A stretch of 6,857 nucleotides of DNA from Oxalobacteraceae bacterium (GCA_027485535.1 JAIXQV010000095.1:1-6857); one strand, 5' to 3'. Counted from the stretch's first letter, positions 1 through 6,463 are shown. Made by a program: numbers and translations. The notes: a model not told the origin generated them from the letters alone.

Positions 1-35
1 AAACGTCAGATAGTGTCGGATTGCCATAAATGAAA

Positions 36-63
36 TCGGCGGCCAGCCAGCGGCTGCCGCCGA
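36..63 (-). terminator. Strong stem-loop downstream of rsgA, candidate terminator
   Basis: CGGCGGC at 37-43 pairs with GCCGCCG at 56-62, and AGCC (45-48) with GGCT (52-55), leaving a three-base loop and one bulged C at 44; T36 and A63 add one more pair. It lies about 60 bp beyond the rsgA stop. On the minus strand it is followed by GATTTCATTTAT, which is T-rich but not a clean T run. It could end the M48-dehydratase-rsgA transcript. It could also be only the GC-rich start of a gene leaving the window on the left. Confidence 0.4.
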
Positions 64-125
64 ATTGTTAACTTGTTGGATTATAAAGGGTTTTATTCGC
101 GAAAGGCAGTCGTCGCCAGAGCGAA

Positions 126-1022
126 TCAGCGATATCCCGGTTGCTGTTGCGACTCATGACGCAGTTGCAGATACAAGGCATGGCGCACTTGCTCGATCTC
201 GCCGCGCGCCACCGCCTCGGTGATGGCGCAGCCTGGCTCGGCCGCGTGATGGCAGTTGGTGAAGCGGCATTGGCCAAGGTGGGGCGAAAACTCCCGAAAC
301 GCGCGCTCCAGCATGCCCTCGGTCAGGTGATGCAGACCAAATTCCTGAAAGCCCGGCGAGTCAATCACCGAGCTGTCGTCATCGATGCTGTACAGCCGCG
401 TGAAAGTCGTCGTGTGCTTACCCGTATCAAGCCGCTGTGAGATTTCGCGTACCGCGATTTCCGCTTCAGGCACCAACAATCGCACTAGCGACGACTTGCC
501 CATACCCGACTGGCCGATCAGGATCGTTGACTGATTTTTAAGCAAGGGTTGCAAGATCGACAGGGTGTGTGCCGGATCGGTCACTGCGCTCATTTCATGT
601 ACCTGATAGCCGAGCTTGGCGTAGTTGGCCAGCCGCGCGCGGGCGGCGTCCAGCGGTGCGCTAATGTCGATTTTGTTGAGCAGCAGATGCGCTGAGATAC
701 CCGCTGATTCCGCAGCGATCAAGGCACGTGACACCAGATCGTCCGAAAAACTCGGCTCGGTGGCGACCACGATCATTAGCTGCGTCAGATTCGCCGCGAG
801 TAGTTTTGAGCGGTACTGGTCAGAACGATAAAGAAACGTACTACGGGGAAGGATTTCTTCGATGACGCCTTGATCGGCGGAGGTCGGCATAAAGCTGACT
901 CGATCACCGGTGGCGACATCACGTTTTTTTCCGCGCGTGACACACAGCCATTTTTGTCCCTCGGACTGCGCCAGATAGTGACGGCCATGTGCCGCAACAA
1001 TCAGGCCCAGCTGTGCTGTCAT
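126..1022 (-). CDS. rsgA: Ribosome small-subunit biogenesis GTPase RsgA (YjeQ), complete
   Basis: A 298-residue cytoplasmic GTPase that, by family knowledge, acts late in 30S maturation and hydrolyses GTP when bound to the subunit. The sequence shows the circularly permuted motif order that defines the family: an N-terminal OB-fold region (about 1-65), then G4 NKID (116-119), G5 SA (145-146), G1 GQSGMGKSS (170-178), a threonine-rich G2 region GKHTTT (201-206) and G3 DSPG (221-224). A C-terminal zinc site follows, with Cys252, Cys257, His259 and Cys265 in the C-x4-C-x-H-x5-C spacing. Length is normal for the family and no key residue is missing. The ATG overlaps the upstream dehydratase stop as ATGA, which implies translational coupling and supports this start. 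It is the last gene of a three-gene operon. Confidence 0.96.
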   Translation of the reverse strand: MTAQLGLIVAAHGRHYLAQSEGQKWLCVTRGKKRDVATGDRVSFMPTSADQGVIEEILPRSTFLYRSDQYRSKLLAANLTQLMIVVATEPSFSDDLVSRALIAAESAGISAHLLLNKIDISAPLDAARARLANYAKLGYQVHEMSAVTDPAHTLSILQPLLKNQSTILIGQSGMGKSSLVRLLVPEAEIAVREISQRLDTGKHTTTFTRLYSIDDDSSVIDSPGFQEFGLHHLTEGMLERAFREFSPHLGQCRFTNCHHAAEPGCAITEAVARGEIEQVRHALYLQLRHESQQQPGYR

Positions 1023-1363
1023 GTGCGTTGCGATAGGATTTGATCGATCTTGGCCGCGCAGATGAAATCATTGTGCGACAAGCCGCCGCTACCTTGATTT
1101 ACCGAGTGCGTGCTGTAACGAACAGTGCAGCGGTTATAGCCAACCACCATCTCGGGGTGATGATCTTCGCGATGCGCGATATCAGCCACGGCATTCACAA
1201 ACGCCATGGTCTGGTGATAATCATCGAATCGGAATTGGCGCTGTAGCTGGCCGTCGACACAGGCCCAGCCATTCAGGATCGCCAGCGCATCCTTGAGCTG
1301 TTGCTCGGTTGCGGCATCGGTCAGGTGCCGACAGGAAGCAGCGAGCAACTCGTCTCGGGTCAT
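1019..1363 (-). CDS. phhB: Pterin-4a-carbinolamine dehydratase (PCD/DCoH family)
   Basis: A 114-residue protein of the family that dehydrates 4a-hydroxytetrahydrobiopterin, regenerating pterin cofactor after aromatic amino acid hydroxylation; some bacterial members have been linked to molybdopterin metabolism instead. The family signature is plain: EDHHP at 66-70 (His68-His69), YN at 76-77, the TH pair at 85-86, then GLSHNDF (94-100) and AKID (104-107). The ATG at 1363 begins MTRDELLAA and sits 5 bp past the M48 stop. A TTG at 1372 in the same frame would overlap that stop by 4 bp and add three residues. I prefer the ATG on codon preference, but no clear Shine-Dalgarno supports either. The gene ends in a 4-bp overlap with rsgA. 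No hydroxylase gene is in view, so the physiological substrate is inferred; the symbol follows the Pseudomonas homologue. Confidence 0.9.
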   Translation of the reverse strand: MTRDELLAASCRHLTDAATEQQLKDALAILNGWACVDGQLQRQFRFDDYHQTMAFVNAVADIAHREDHHPEMVVGYNRCTVRYSTHSVNQGSGGLSHNDFICAAKIDQILSQRT

Positions 1364-1368
1364 CGTAA

Positions 1369-2625
1369 TCAAGCCGACAGCAGTCGCTGCACCCGTACGC
1401 TAGCGGGTGGGTGCGAATCATAAAATGCCGAGTGCAGCGGATCCGGGGTGAGTGTCGACGCATTGTCTTCGTACAGCTTCACCAAGGCCGAGATCAGATC
1501 GCCCGAATTACTGTGTTTTGCGGCGAAGGCATCTGCCTCGAACTCATTCTTGCGCGAGGTAATCGACATTAGCGGCGAAAACAGGAAGGTAAAGCTCGGC
1601 AGAGCCAGCATGAACAGAATCAACGCCATAGCGTCATTACTACCATTCATCAGGGGCGTGACACCTAAGCCGGTGTAAAACCATACTTGGCCTTTGAGCC
1701 AACCGAGCAGGGCAAGAACACCAAGCGACAGCGCGAACATCATCAGCAAACGTTGGACGACATGGTTTAGTTTGAAGTGGCCTAGCTCATGCGCCAGCAC
1801 CGCTTCGATCTCGTTCGGTGCCAAACGTGACAACAAGGTATCGAAAAACACAATCCGCTTGGCAGCACCAAAGCCCGAGAAGTAGGCATTGCCGTGCGCG
1901 CTACGGCGTGAGCCATCCATCACGAACAAACCCTTGCTGGCAAAGCCAACGCGCTGCATCAGGCCCTCGATACGAGAACGCAGACTTTCATCTTCTAGCG
2001 GTGTGAACTTATTGAAGAGCGGTGCGATCAGGCTTTGGTAAAACGCGATCATGAAGAGCTGGAACCCGCACCACAGCAGCCAAGCGTACAGCCACCAGAG
2101 CTCACCGGATTTTTCCATCAGCGTCAGCGTGACCCACAGCAGCGGCAAACCAATCGCGGCACCGACTAAGCTATGCTTGATCAGATCAGAAAAAAACAAG
2201 CCCGGCGTCATTTTGTTGAAACCGAAGCGCTCTTCCAGCGTGAACTGCTTGTAGTAATCGATCGGCAAATCGATCAAGCTGGAGATGATGCTCACCGCAG
2301 CAACCAAGGCCAGTTGGTAAGCAATGCCAACACCGAAAGCGGGCGTCAGCAGCTCGGACAACCATTGCAGTCCACCGAGCAGCGTGAACCCGATCAAAAC
2401 TACAGCGTTCACGACCAGTAGCGTAATTTTCAGCTTGGTCTTGGCGATAGTGTAGTCAGCCGCCTTCTGGTGCGCGGCCAGCGGAATTTTGGCTGCAAAC
2501 TGCTCGGGCACGGCGTCGCGGTGCCGCTGAATATGTTGAATATGACGCGAGGCCAGCCATAATTTAGTGCCGAGCGTCGCAATCAAAAAAGCGGCGAACA
2601 AAAGGGAAAAGCTGTAAGGATCCAT
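1369..2625 (-). CDS. M48-family membrane zinc metallopeptidase, Ste24/CAAX-protease type
   Basis: A 418-residue polytopic inner-membrane protease with the length and layout of bacterial Ste24-like proteins. Hydrophobic segments are visible near 5-24, 66-87, 100-120, 148-170, 176-200, 292-312 and 332-352. The zinc site is HELGH (His279, Glu280, His283), and the third ligand is probably Glu361 in NEFEADAFA (360-368). The C-terminal SHPP (404-407) is also typical. Bacteria lack the prenylated substrates of yeast Ste24, so its target here is unknown; a membrane-protein quality-control role is an inference. It opens the minus-strand operon, with its TGA 5 bp before the dehydratase ATG. It is divergent from orn across about 70 bp. 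The ATG at 2625 starts just before the first membrane segment. It is not HtpX, which is shorter and has a different N terminus. Confidence 0.93.
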   Translation of the reverse strand: MDPYSFSLLFAAFLIATLGTKLWLASRHIQHIQRHRDAVPEQFAAKIPLAAHQKAADYTIAKTKLKITLLVVNAVVLIGFTLLGGLQWLSELLTPAFGVGIAYQLALVAAVSIISSLIDLPIDYYKQFTLEERFGFNKMTPGLFFSDLIKHSLVGAAIGLPLLWVTLTLMEKSGELWWLYAWLLWCGFQLFMIAFYQSLIAPLFNKFTPLEDESLRSRIEGLMQRVGFASKGLFVMDGSRRSAHGNAYFSGFGAAKRIVFFDTLLSRLAPNEIEAVLAHELGHFKLNHVVQRLLMMFALSLGVLALLGWLKGQVWFYTGLGVTPLMNGSNDAMALILFMLALPSFTFLFSPLMSITSRKNEFEADAFAAKHSNSGDLISALVKLYEDNASTLTPDPLHSAFYDSHPPASVRVQRLLSA

Positions 2626-2694
2626 CGGTGCCGTATGCGAGAATGAGAAGGTAGCGGGCGCCGAGTGTGGCGCAACGCCTTAACCACTTGGATT

Positions 2695-3276
2695 ATGTCA
2701 CAAGCAAACGAAGCGCATCAGCCGGCCCCGAGCGGCCCCAACGAGTTCAATTTGGTCTGGATTGATATGGAAATGACCGGTCTCGACCCCGATCGCGACA
2801 GGGTCATTGAACTGGCCGCCATCGTCACCGACCCCAACCTGAATGTGCTGGCCGAAGGGCCGGTGTTCGTGATTCACCAGCCCGACGAAGTGCTCGACGC
2901 CATGGACGCCTGGAACAAGGGCACCCATGGCCGCTCCGGGCTGATTGAGCGGGTCAAGGCATCCACCGTCACCGAGGCGCAAGCGGCCGATGAGATGGTC
3001 GCATTTCTGAAGCAATATGTACCGGCGGGGAAGTCGCCGATGTGCGGAAACTCGATTTGTCAGGACCGACGTTTCATGGCGCGCCACATGGCCACGCTCG
3101 AGACATTTTTCCATTATCGGAATGTTGATGTCTCGACCTTGAAAGAGTTGTGCCGTCGCTGGCGACCAGAGCTGATCGCTGGGTTCAAGAAGCACCAGCT
3201 ACATACCGCATTGGCGGATATCCGCGAATCAGTCGAAGAGCTACGCTATTACCGTCAGCATTTTATTAATGCATAA
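2695..3276 (+). CDS. orn: Oligoribonuclease, DEDDh 3'-5' exoribonuclease
   Basis: A 193-residue cytoplasmic exoribonuclease that degrades very short RNAs, including dinucleotides such as pGpG from cyclic-di-GMP breakdown; it is often essential in proteobacteria. The DEDDh residues are all present: Asp24 and Glu26 in WIDMEMTGL (22-30), Asp124 in GNSICQDRRF (118-127), and His170 with Asp175 in HTALADIRES (170-179). The conserved end ELRYYRQHF (182-190) is also there. The ATG at 2695 gives MSQ followed by about 16 variable residues before NLVWIDMEM. An upstream GTG at 2665 is in frame, but its ten extra residues look unlike the family. Neither start has a strong ribosome-binding site. The gene is divergent from the M48 protease and convergent with the UPF0149 gene, their stops 8 bp apart. 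Confidence 0.96.
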   Translation: MSQANEAHQPAPSGPNEFNLVWIDMEMTGLDPDRDRVIELAAIVTDPNLNVLAEGPVFVIHQPDEVLDAMDAWNKGTHGRSGLIERVKASTVTEAQAADEMVAFLKQYVPAGKSPMCGNSICQDRRFMARHMATLETFFHYRNVDVSTLKELCRRWRPELIAGFKKHQLHTALADIRESVEELRYYRQHFINA

Positions 3277-3296
3277 GCCGTTCACTACAGCGGCTT
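3275..3296. terminator. Inverted repeat over two convergent stop codons, possible shared terminator
   Basis: AAGCCG (3275-3280) and CGGCTT (3291-3296) form a 6-bp stem with a 10-base loop, spanning the last bases of the orn stop and the whole UPF0149 stop. Placement between convergent genes suits a two-way terminator. The stem is short, and the tails are only TAAC on the plus strand and ATGCATTAAT on the minus strand, so a strong intrinsic terminator is unlikely. Confidence 0.35.
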
Positions 3297-3866
3297 TAAC
3301 CAAAAGCGCTGAATCTGCGGTACCGATGCCTCTACCTCGATGGCCAGCTTGTGGCACTTGACGGGGTCGTCGACCAAGACCAACTGCGTGTCATCAATTT
3401 CTTCTGCGCCCAGTAGATCAATGGCGCGCAGGAGTATCGCCTGCGATGATGCACGTAAGGGCTGCCATGCGGCTTCGTTCAGACTGATCGCCTCCAGAAA
3501 GCCCCAGCACCACGCCTCGGCATCGAGCAATTCTTTGCCTTTGAATTTGTGTACCGAAAATAGCGGCTCGAAGTCTTTCGGCGCGACTTCAAAAGTCACG
3601 CGGATTTCTTCCAGCGCGCGTGACAGCAACTCATGAACACGCGCGGACTGCTGTGCATCGCGGAACTTCGGTGCATCTTGCGGCGTCGGACCCCAGATGC
3701 GCGGCAGCCACTGTGCTGGCGCAATATCGACTGGACCGATAGCGATTGCGGTCAGGTAACCGTTCAGCGCGTCCATGGCCATGGTCTCATCGCCACAGTG
3801 CGAAGACATCAGGAAACGGTCGAGCTCGTCAAATTCTTGATCGGTGAGTAGCGGTTGGTCGGACAT
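3285..3866 (-). CDS. YecA/UPF0149 family protein, function unknown
   Basis: A 193-residue soluble protein with the UPF0149 pattern: an N-terminal LTDQEFDELDRFL helix (7-19), then MAMDALNGYLTAIAIGP (29-45) and the WLPRIWG block (53-59). A tryptophan-rich segment AWCWGFLEAI (117-126) follows. Family function is not established. E. coli YecA carries a C-terminal SEC-C zinc motif; this protein has no such cysteine cluster and ends after a helical domain, so it resembles the short form. The ATG at 3866 is preceded by AGGT about 4 bases upstream, a modest ribosome-binding site. It is divergent from the srkA-like kinase across about 50 bp and may share its regulatory region. Confidence 0.85.
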   Translation of the reverse strand: MSDQPLLTDQEFDELDRFLMSSHCGDETMAMDALNGYLTAIAIGPVDIAPAQWLPRIWGPTPQDAPKFRDAQQSARVHELLSRALEEIRVTFEVAPKDFEPLFSVHKFKGKELLDAEAWCWGFLEAISLNEAAWQPLRASSQAILLRAIDLLGAEEIDDTQLVLVDDPVKCHKLAIEVEASVPQIQRFWLKPL

Positions 3867-3906
3867 GATGACCTAGGTGATGAGTAAGCGCGCAGTGTAA
3901 CAAGAC

Positions 3907-3912
3907 TACAAT
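3907..3912 (+). promoter_or_regulatory. -10 element TACAAT in front of the kinase gene
   Basis: TACAAT matches the sigma-70 -10 consensus at five of six positions and ends six bases before the ATG at 3919. Transcription would then start on or beside the initiation codon. No convincing -35 element lies 16-18 bp upstream, so an activator or an extended element would be needed, or the match is chance. Confidence 0.35.
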
Positions 3913-3918
3913 GCAGTG

Positions 3919-4908
3919 ATGAACAATTCATCATCAGATACTTTCCATGCACTATCGCCAGATGCGGTGCTTGATGCACTGGATTCCATCGGCTTACATG
4001 GTGATGGCCGCTTGCTAGCACTCAACAGCTACGAGAACCGGGTCTATCAAGTCGGCATTGAAGATGCGCCACCCGTGGTGGTGAAGTTTTATCGCCCGTC
4101 GCGCTGGCATGATGCGCAGATTCACGAAGAGCATGAATTCGTCCACGCGCTGCATGCGCAAGAAATTCCCGTGGTGCCGCCCTTATCGATAGCGGGTGCA
4201 ACACTGCACCGACACCAAGACCACCGCTTCGCCGTGTTTGCCCGGCAGGGCGGCAGGGCGCCCGAGTTGGATCAACCGGGCGTTCTCGAGTGGATCGGCC
4301 GCTTTCTGGGGCGCATACATGCCGTCGGCGCCAGCCAGCCTTTTGCCGAGCGTCCCGCGCTTGATCCGCAAACATTCGGTGAGCAGCCAAGGAATTGGCT
4401 ATTGCAGAGCGGTTTGATTCCCAACGAGCTACACGAAAGTTGGTCTGTGATTAGCCGACAGGCGCTCGACGGTGTGCAGCGTTGTTATCAGCGTGCCGGG
4501 GATATTCGCCAGTTACGGCTGCACGGGGATTGTCACATCGGTAATGTGCTCTGGACGGATGCAGGCCCGCACTTTGTTGATTTTGATGACAGTCGCACCG
4601 GTCCGGCGCTGCAGGATTTATGGATGTTGCTGTCGGGTGAGCGTGCCGACATGGTTCGTCAGCTGACTGATCTTCTTAGCGGCTACGAAGACTTTTGCGA
4701 ATTCGATCAGCGCGAGTTGTATCTGCTCGAGGCCTTACGAACGCTGCGCTTGTTGCACTACAGTGCCTGGATCGGCATGCGGTGGGATGATCCGGCTTTC
4801 CCTGTCGCTTTCCCCTGGTTTGGGACAGTACGCTATTGGCAGGATCGCATTCTCGAGCTGCGCGAGCAAGTCGCGTTGATGGACGAGGAATCGCTCTGGC
4901 CAATTTGA
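3919..4908 (+). CDS. srkA: SrkA/YihE-type stress-response Ser/Thr protein kinase (APH fold)
   Basis: A 329-residue cytoplasmic kinase of the YihE/RdoA/SrkA family, which in E. coli is a Cpx-linked stress protein with an aminoglycoside-phosphotransferase/choline-kinase fold. The nucleotide loop is SYENRVYQVG (37-46), with the probable ATP lysine at Lys56 in VVVKFYRPSRW. The catalytic loop is HGDCHIGNVLW (202-212), with Asp204 as base and Asn209 as metal ligand. DFDDS (221-225) supplies the metal-binding Asp221. Length and motif positions agree with E. coli YihE, and all core residues are present. A GTG at 3916 directly precedes the ATG; ATG is chosen. No Shine-Dalgarno is visible. Unlike E. 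coli, dsbA is not downstream; a universal stress gene follows after 72 bp, and an FNR-like box overlaps this gene's TGA. Confidence 0.93.
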   Translation: MNNSSSDTFHALSPDAVLDALDSIGLHGDGRLLALNSYENRVYQVGIEDAPPVVVKFYRPSRWHDAQIHEEHEFVHALHAQEIPVVPPLSIAGATLHRHQDHRFAVFARQGGRAPELDQPGVLEWIGRFLGRIHAVGASQPFAERPALDPQTFGEQPRNWLLQSGLIPNELHESWSVISRQALDGVQRCYQRAGDIRQLRLHGDCHIGNVLWTDAGPHFVDFDDSRTGPALQDLWMLLSGERADMVRQLTDLLSGYEDFCEFDQRELYLLEALRTLRLLHYSAWIGMRWDDPAFPVAFPWFGTVRYWQDRILELREQVALMDEESLWPI

Positions 4909-4918
4909 CTGAGGTCAA
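4905..4918 (+). promoter_or_regulatory. FNR/ANR-type binding box upstream of the UspA gene
   Basis: TTGACTGAGGTCAA has perfect inverted arms (TTGAC / GTCAA) around a 4-base spacer, the layout of FNR-family sites (TTGAT-N4-ATCAA) with C/G in the fifth arm position. It overlaps the kinase stop codon at 4906-4908 and lies 62 bp before the UspA start. Its centre (4911.5) is 31 bp from the centre of TACAGT at 4940-4945, fitting a class II site near -41.5. Which family member binds (FNR, DNR or a NnrR-like protein) cannot be told from the site. Confidence 0.75.
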
Positions 4919-4939
4919 TTTTTTTACGAGCAAGTTGGT

Positions 4940-4945
4940 TACAGT
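4940..4945 (+). promoter_or_regulatory. Candidate -10 TACAGT of the UspA promoter
   Basis: TACAGT matches four of six -10 consensus bases and sits where a class II FNR promoter needs it, giving a predicted start near 4953 and a leader of about 28 bases. Its support comes mainly from the spacing to the palindrome. Confidence 0.5.
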
Positions 4946-4967
4946 CGGGTTCATCACCATCACCGCC

Positions 4968-4973
4968 GAAGGG
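4968..4973 (+). promoter_or_regulatory. Ribosome-binding site GAAGGG of the UspA gene
   Basis: GAAGGG lies seven bases before the ATG at 4981 and fixes that start. It is one of only two clear Shine-Dalgarno sites in the window; the other belongs to the tandem universal stress gene. Confidence 0.7.
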
Positions 4974-4980
4974 TATCAAT

Positions 4981-5418
4981 ATGTTCAAAAAAATCTTGGT
5001 AGCGACTGATGGATCAGCCTTGTCGGACAAAGCGGTACAAGCCGCGATGACATTCGCTGAAGGGCAGGGCGCGACGGTTGTTGGCTTATCCGTGGCTGAG
5101 ATTTACCCTTTCATGCTGATGCCTGAAGCGGGTGCGATGGTTGATCTGTCGACGTATGAAGAGCTGCAAGACAAGTCGGCGCAGCAGGCGATTGAGCGCT
5201 TGAAGGCAATGGCGGCAACGGCGAAGGTGAATTGCGAGACCCTATCAACTCGCGGTATCCATCCGTATGAGGAAATCATTAATACCGCGTGCGATAAAGG
5301 CTGTGACCTGATCTGGATGGGCTCACACGGGCGCAAGGGTCTCGATCGCTTACTACTCGGCAGCCAGGCGCAGCGTGTGCTCTCGCATTCCACGCTGCCG
5401 GTGATGGTGTATCGCTAA
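4981..5418 (+). CDS. Universal stress protein, single UspA domain, ATP-binding type
   Basis: A 145-residue cytoplasmic protein forming one complete UspA domain, which normally dimerises. The start MFKKILVATDGS (1-12) carries the nucleotide-contacting Asp10. The ATP signature G-x2-G-x9-G-S is exact: Gly114, Gly117, Gly127, Ser128 in GSHGRKGLDRLLLGS, followed by QRVLSHSTLPVMVYR to the end. Family members help survival under starvation, oxygen limitation or oxidative stress; a specific biochemical job is usually unknown. An FNR-like box with a well-placed -10 precedes it, so induction at low oxygen is inferred. This parallels ANR control of universal stress genes in Pseudomonas aeruginosa. It follows the SrkA-like kinase in the same direction and converges with a second universal stress gene 32 bp beyond its stop. 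Paralogues are common, so no specific symbol is given. Confidence 0.93.
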   Translation: MFKKILVATDGSALSDKAVQAAMTFAEGQGATVVGLSVAEIYPFMLMPEAGAMVDLSTYEELQDKSAQQAIERLKAMAATAKVNCETLSTRGIHPYEEIINTACDKGCDLIWMGSHGRKGLDRLLLGSQAQRVLSHSTLPVMVYR

Positions 5419-5442
5419 AAATCTGCTGCGTGATCCGATTTT
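5418..5442. terminator. AT-rich inverted repeat between convergent universal stress genes
   Basis: AAAATC (5418-5423) and GATTTT (5437-5442) could pair around a 13-base loop in the 32-bp gap between two convergent genes. The stem has only one G-C pair, so it is a weak hairpin. Its place, and the A and T runs on either side, are the only reasons to consider a two-way terminator. Confidence 0.22.
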
Positions 5443-5450
5443 GTGGCGTG

Positions 5451-6293
5451 TCAGTGCGCCATCAGCACCGGCACTGTCATCGAATGCAACAAGGTGCGGG
5501 TGACGCCGCCCAACACTAGCTCCCGAAATCGCGTGTGTCCATAGCCGCCCATCACAATCAGATCAGCCGCTAAGTCGGCAGCAATCGATAGCAGTGCCTC
5601 ACCACGGTCGCCCTTAATCTGGCGCTCGACAACATTGACCTTGATCTGATGCCGCGCGAGGAAAAGTGCAAGGTCAGCGCCGGCTTCTTCACCGTGAACG
5701 TCATCTTTTTTATCGGCATGCTGCATGATTACAACATCGACCGTATCTGCACGTAACAGCGATGGCAAGGCCAGCGTAACCGACCGACTTGCAGCAAGGC
5801 TGCCATCCCAAGCGACCATTACCCGTCGTAGTGGATAAGCAGGCTGCCCGCTATGCGGCACGATCAACACAGGCCGTCCACTACCCAGCACCACTAGCTC
5901 CGGCAAGTTCGACATCACCCCGGGGATGGTTGCGGCAGTATCGAATTGCCCCATTACCGTGAGATCTGCATAGCGCGAATGCAATACCATGCCGCCGGCG
6001 GCGTCATCATCGACCAGCCGCGACTCCACAGAATCAACGCCCACCGATGCCACCACTTGCTCGAAGTGTTTCAGCACGTCGCGCGCATGCTGACGCAAAT
6101 GATCACGATGATGTGCAAACACCGGGTCCGTCAAATCAAACTCGGCACGACTGAACACATGACGCGATATGCCGGTCATTGCAGCACCGATCAGATGAGC
6201 ACCAAAGCCCTGCGAAATCTGCGCTGCCAGTTGTACGCGTACATCGCAGCGTGGCGACTGATCGAGGTGAACCAGTACGGTCTTGTAATCCAT
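5451..6293 (-). CDS. Universal stress protein with two tandem Usp domains
   Basis: A 280-residue protein made of two fused Usp domains. The first (about 1-147) starts MDYKTVLVHLD with Asp11 but lacks the glycine-rich nucleotide motif, so it is probably degenerate. The second starts near RRVMVAWDGS (156-165) with Asp163 and keeps Gly249-x2-Gly252-x9-Gly262, then Gly263 where Ser or Thr is usual; GGYGHTRFRELVLGG is common in tandem forms. Nucleotide binding by the second half is plausible. The ATG at 6293 is chosen because AAAGGGA sits five bases upstream; a second in-frame ATG at 6308 would put that site inside the gene. The stop faces the single-domain gene across 32 bp. The FNR-like box at 6450-6463 lies about 160 bp upstream, but no -10 is seen at the matching distance in this direction. 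Confidence 0.92.
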   Translation of the reverse strand: MDYKTVLVHLDQSPRCDVRVQLAAQISQGFGAHLIGAAMTGISRHVFSRAEFDLTDPVFAHHRDHLRQHARDVLKHFEQVVASVGVDSVESRLVDDDAAGGMVLHSRYADLTVMGQFDTAATIPGVMSNLPELVVLGSGRPVLIVPHSGQPAYPLRRVMVAWDGSLAASRSVTLALPSLLRADTVDVVIMQHADKKDDVHGEEAGADLALFLARHQIKVNVVERQIKGDRGEALLSIAADLAADLIVMGGYGHTRFRELVLGGVTRTLLHSMTVPVLMAH

Positions 6294-6298
6294 GGAAT

Positions 6299-6305
6299 TC
6301 CCTTT
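6299..6305 (-). promoter_or_regulatory. Ribosome-binding site AAAGGGA of the tandem Usp gene
   Basis: Read on the minus strand, AAAGGGA is followed by five bases and the ATG at 6293. The good match and spacing decide the start against the in-frame ATG at 6308. Confidence 0.75.
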
Positions 6306-6353
6306 CATTGGTCAGTGCAGTGGACAGTGAACTAGCCTGTCTGACAATTTTTT

Positions 6354-6401
6354 AGATAAACCGTGCGCGCTACTGGGCAAGATGGAACAACAGATAAACC
6401 G
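6354..6401. repeat. Two direct copies of AGATAAACCG
   Basis: AGATAAACCG occurs at 6354-6363 and again at 6392-6401, 38 bp apart start to start, in the region upstream of the tandem Usp gene. It could be a pair of protein sites or chance. Confidence 0.4.
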
Positions 6402-6449
6402 ATTTCATCGCCTTTAGCAATCAACTCGGTCGCGCGCTTCCGGATGGTT

Positions 6450-6463
6450 TTGACTTAGGTCAA
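6450..6463 (+). promoter_or_regulatory. FNR/ANR-type binding box upstream of the hemN relic and TauE/SafE gene
   Basis: TTGACTTAGGTCAA has the same perfect TTGAC / GTCAA arms as the box at 4905-4918 and differs from it only at one spacer base. Its centre (6456.5) is 32 bp from the centre of TACACT at 6486-6491, the class II arrangement, pointing rightwards to the hemN relic. It is also upstream of the tandem Usp gene on the other strand, so control in both directions is possible. Confidence 0.75.

Noticed and set aside
525..538. TTGACTGATTTTTA as a third FNR-type box
   Set aside because: Only the left arm matches; the right arm lacks GTCAA or ATCAA and it is inside rsgA.
2255..2277. Direct repeat AATCGATC within the M48 gene
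   Set aside because: It encodes two nearby Ile-Asp pairs in LIDLPIDYYK, so codon use explains it.
2665..2694. Longer oligoribonuclease start at GTG 2665
   Set aside because: The ten added residues do not resemble Orn N termini, no ribosome-binding site precedes the GTG, and ATG 2695 already leaves a variable leader before the first catalytic block.
2693..2698. Minus-strand CATAAT as a -10 for the M48 operon, overlapping the orn ATG
   Set aside because: It matches five of six bases, but the -35 region at the right spacing (CTGATG) is poor and lies inside orn; too weak to list.
2698..3195. Long minus-strand open frame opposite orn
   Set aside because: It lies antisense over a strongly conserved exonuclease and its translation shows no recognisable motif; a shadow of the real gene.
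4022..4390. Minus-strand frame opposite the kinase gene
   Set aside because: Arginine- and alanine-rich translation typical of an antisense reading of a GC-rich gene; no start signal or domain.
5946..6335. Plus-strand frame opposite the tandem Usp gene
   Set aside because: No family resemblance, and the minus-strand gene has clear Usp motifs and a good ribosome-binding site.
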